DNA from: Bacillota bacterium
GTDB taxonomy: Bacteria; Bacillota; Clostridia; Acetivibrionales; DTU013
DNA length: 6,224 nucleotides
Direction: 5' to 3'
NCBI GenBank assembly: GCA_023415815.1
Contig: JAEZJL010000350.1
Coordinates: forward strand, 1-6,224
Part shown: positions 6,193 through 6,224 of the stretch, piece after piece
Layout of the letters: each line of letters opens with the position of its first letter
Position numbering within the stretch: the stretch's first letter is position 1
Notes under the pieces: generated by a model
What the model was told of the DNA's origin: nothing
Seen by the model: only the letters and a program-made list of their open reading frames with translations
Database searches by the model: none
Program-made: the position numbers and the translations under genes

Positions 6193-6224
6193 AGCCTTTC
6201 TACTTCAGTGAATAATAATTACAC

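Noticed and set aside
6208..6224. GTGAATAATAATTACAC upstream of the aldolase gene as an operator
   Set aside because: The dyad symmetry is imperfect and it sits at the window edge, so it cannot be judged.

Overview
The window looks like chromosomal DNA of a Firmicute, most likely a member of Clostridia. This is inferred from moderate GC, strong GGAGG-type ribosome binding sites, the style of the TIR proteins and a clostridial-looking intergenic palindrome. All four genes are on the minus strand, so transcription runs from high to low coordinates. No rRNA, tRNA, CRISPR array or transposase gene was seen.

Right part (5313-6224): a complete class II (zinc) ketose-bisphosphate aldolase gene with a good ribosome binding site. 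A hairpin followed by a short T run (about 5261-5293) ends its transcript.

Middle (4848-5312): a 465-base non-coding stretch. It holds the aldolase terminator, a REP-like palindrome (5133-5166), another perfect inverted repeat (5084-5119), and a convincing minus-strand promoter (-35 at 5022-5027, -10 TATAAT at 4999-5004). An untranslated leader of about 145 bases leads from that promoter into the next gene.

Left part (1-4847): a tight three-gene operon, and the main interest of the window. Gene A (2922-4847) is a three-segment membrane protein with two Rossmann/RCK-like domains and a C-terminal RyR (ryanodine-receptor repeat) domain. Gene B (1592-2929) overlaps A by 8 bases and encodes TIR - transmembrane helix - PDZ; its TIR lacks the usual catalytic glutamate. 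Gene C (starting at 1571, cut by the left edge) encodes TIR - transmembrane helix - TPR, with the glutamate retained.

The set looks like a membrane-bound signalling or defence module. B and C would be paired TIR proteins, one probably inactive and one probably able to cleave NAD+. Their C-terminal PDZ and TPR regions are predicted to lie outside the cell. Gene A would be a channel-like membrane partner that could sense a nucleotide or NAD-derived signal through its RCK-like and RyR domains. The domain calls rest on motifs read by eye. The functional link is inference, and the operon continues beyond the left edge.
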